Origin: Coriobacteriales bacterium
GTDB taxonomy: Bacteria > Actinomycetota > Coriobacteriia > Coriobacteriales > UBA8131
Length of the DNA: 44,458 nt
Assembly: GCA_031279835.1 (NCBI GenBank)
Contig: JAITHV010000011.1
Location: forward strand, 1 to 44,458
Direction of reading: 5' to 3'
The notes under the pieces are model-generated. The model was not told the DNA's origin and did no database searches. It saw only the letters and a list, made by a program, of their open reading frames with translations. Every line of letters starts with the position of its first letter. Position 1 is the stretch's first letter. Shown here in pieces: positions 43,937 to 44,458 of this stretch. Position numbers and translations under genes: made by a program.

Positions 43937-44458
43937 TCAAACGAGCAGCAGGACAAAACTGAACAGCAGTCTGAGTCCGTACAGTATGATGACAATGCCG
44001 CAAACGACGTTGATCCTACGCACGACTGCGGGCGTGAACTTGCTTGAGAAGACTGAGATAGCTGTAGAAAGCCCTAAAAACCACAGACAGGACGCTGCAA
44101 TAACGCCAAGCAGGAAGACCAGCCCTTCTCCTTCCCCCAGGCTAGCCTTTGAGGACCCGAGCAACATCGTAACGTCGATAATGGCCTGCGGGTTGAGCCA
44201 TGTGACGATAGCGGCCATAGAGACCAGTCGAGGGATGGGCACGCTCATGTTCGCGCGCTCTTGCGTGACCTCTTTGGCCCGAAGCAAGCTGACCCCTATG
44301 AGAACGACCAGCAGGCCTCCGACACCCAACACGACCATGCGGGCGATGTCCCACTGCTCAATGACCAGGCCGATGCCGAAGTACCCGGCAAGCGCCAGCG
44401 TGATGTCAAAAAAGATCACAAAGAGTGCTGTCAGGATTGCCCGCTTTCTGCGCGGGGT
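43937..44458 (-). CDS. LysE/ArgO-family amino acid exporter (N-terminus cut by the right edge)
   Basis: About 173 residues are visible, in frame to the last base of the window, so the start lies outside. The part seen has four or five membrane segments and the LysE-family block VTWLNPQAIIDVTMLLGS (usual pattern WLNPxaxxDxxxxxG), with an FFDITLALAGYFGIG segment near the edge and a C-terminal RRINVVCGIVIILYGLRLL. Such proteins export lysine, arginine or similar. It is convergent with the tRNA pair; the 45-bp gap has a weak TGCGTT/AACGCA hairpin but no T tract. Confidence 0.85.
   Translation of the reverse strand, partial: TPRRKRAILTALFVIFFDITLALAGYFGIGLVIEQWDIARMVVLGVGGLLVVLIGVSLLRAKEVTQERANMSVPIPRLVSMAAIVTWLNPQAIIDVTMLLGSSKASLGEGEGLVFLLGVIAASCLWFLGLSTAISVFSSKFTPAVVRRINVVCGIVIILYGLRLLFSFVLLLV

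Overview
The window is a chromosomal segment of a high-GC anaerobe, most likely a Coriobacteriia (Slackia/Eggerthella-type) actinobacterium. This is inferred from gene content and protein flavour: a complete mre/PBP2/RodA cluster, a single-chain pyruvate:ferredoxin oxidoreductase, a CD1871A-type CXXC miniprotein with a NapH-like polyferredoxin, and extended -10 promoters. No 16S or species marker is present. Most genes lie on the minus strand. I see no insertion sequence, phage gene or CRISPR array.

Layout. (1) 1-8107, minus: a cell-elongation operon read mreB, mreC, mreD, PBP2, rodA, a DUF697 membrane protein and a radical SAM protein cut by the left edge; neighbouring genes abut or overlap. 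(2) 8108-11249, minus: ndk, a TPR membrane protein, a cyclophilin, and a MobA-like nucleotidyltransferase that appears to be leaderless. (3) 11474-15338, plus: pyruvate:ferredoxin oxidoreductase with a good promoter, a possible operator and a structured leader. (4) 15359-18980, minus: a two-gene nitrogenase-like system. Its first gene fuses a complete NifH-type Fe protein to a NifD-type subunit; the second is a NifK-type partner that keeps only one cluster cysteine. It lacks the FeMo-cofactor cysteine and has no nif maturation genes nearby, so it is probably a 4Fe-4S reductase of unknown substrate and not a nitrogen fixer. This is the most interesting locus. (5) 19113-23948: a c-di-GMP block made of a PTS EIIC permease fused to an EAL phosphodiesterase (minus) and, divergently, two tandem paralogous REC/HD-GYP response regulators. 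All three predicted enzymes degrade c-di-GMP. (6) 23944-32102, minus: ruvX, alaS, an AI-2E-type transporter, a Pro/Glu-rich DUF948-like membrane protein, rarA, and just upstream of rarA a convincing 6S RNA with its own promoter. (7) 32131-34529, minus: bioY, a 49-residue CXXC protein, a NapH-like 4Fe-4S membrane protein and a TlpA/ResA-like lipoprotein, which look like a small redox operon. (8) 34672-44458: an MTA/SAH deaminase and tyrS (minus), galE (plus), a class A PBP (minus), a U32 peptidase (plus), tRNA-Lys and tRNA-Leu (plus), and a LysE-family exporter cut by the right edge (minus).

The pieces fit a strict anaerobe with low-potential electron metabolism. Pyruvate oxidation yields reduced ferredoxin, which could feed the Fe-protein half of the fused nitrogenase-like enzyme; that link is inferred only from adjacency. 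Promoters recur as extended -10 elements (TGn plus a TATAAT-like hexamer) with weak or unrecognisable -35 boxes, and at two divergent gene pairs the two -10 boxes overlap.
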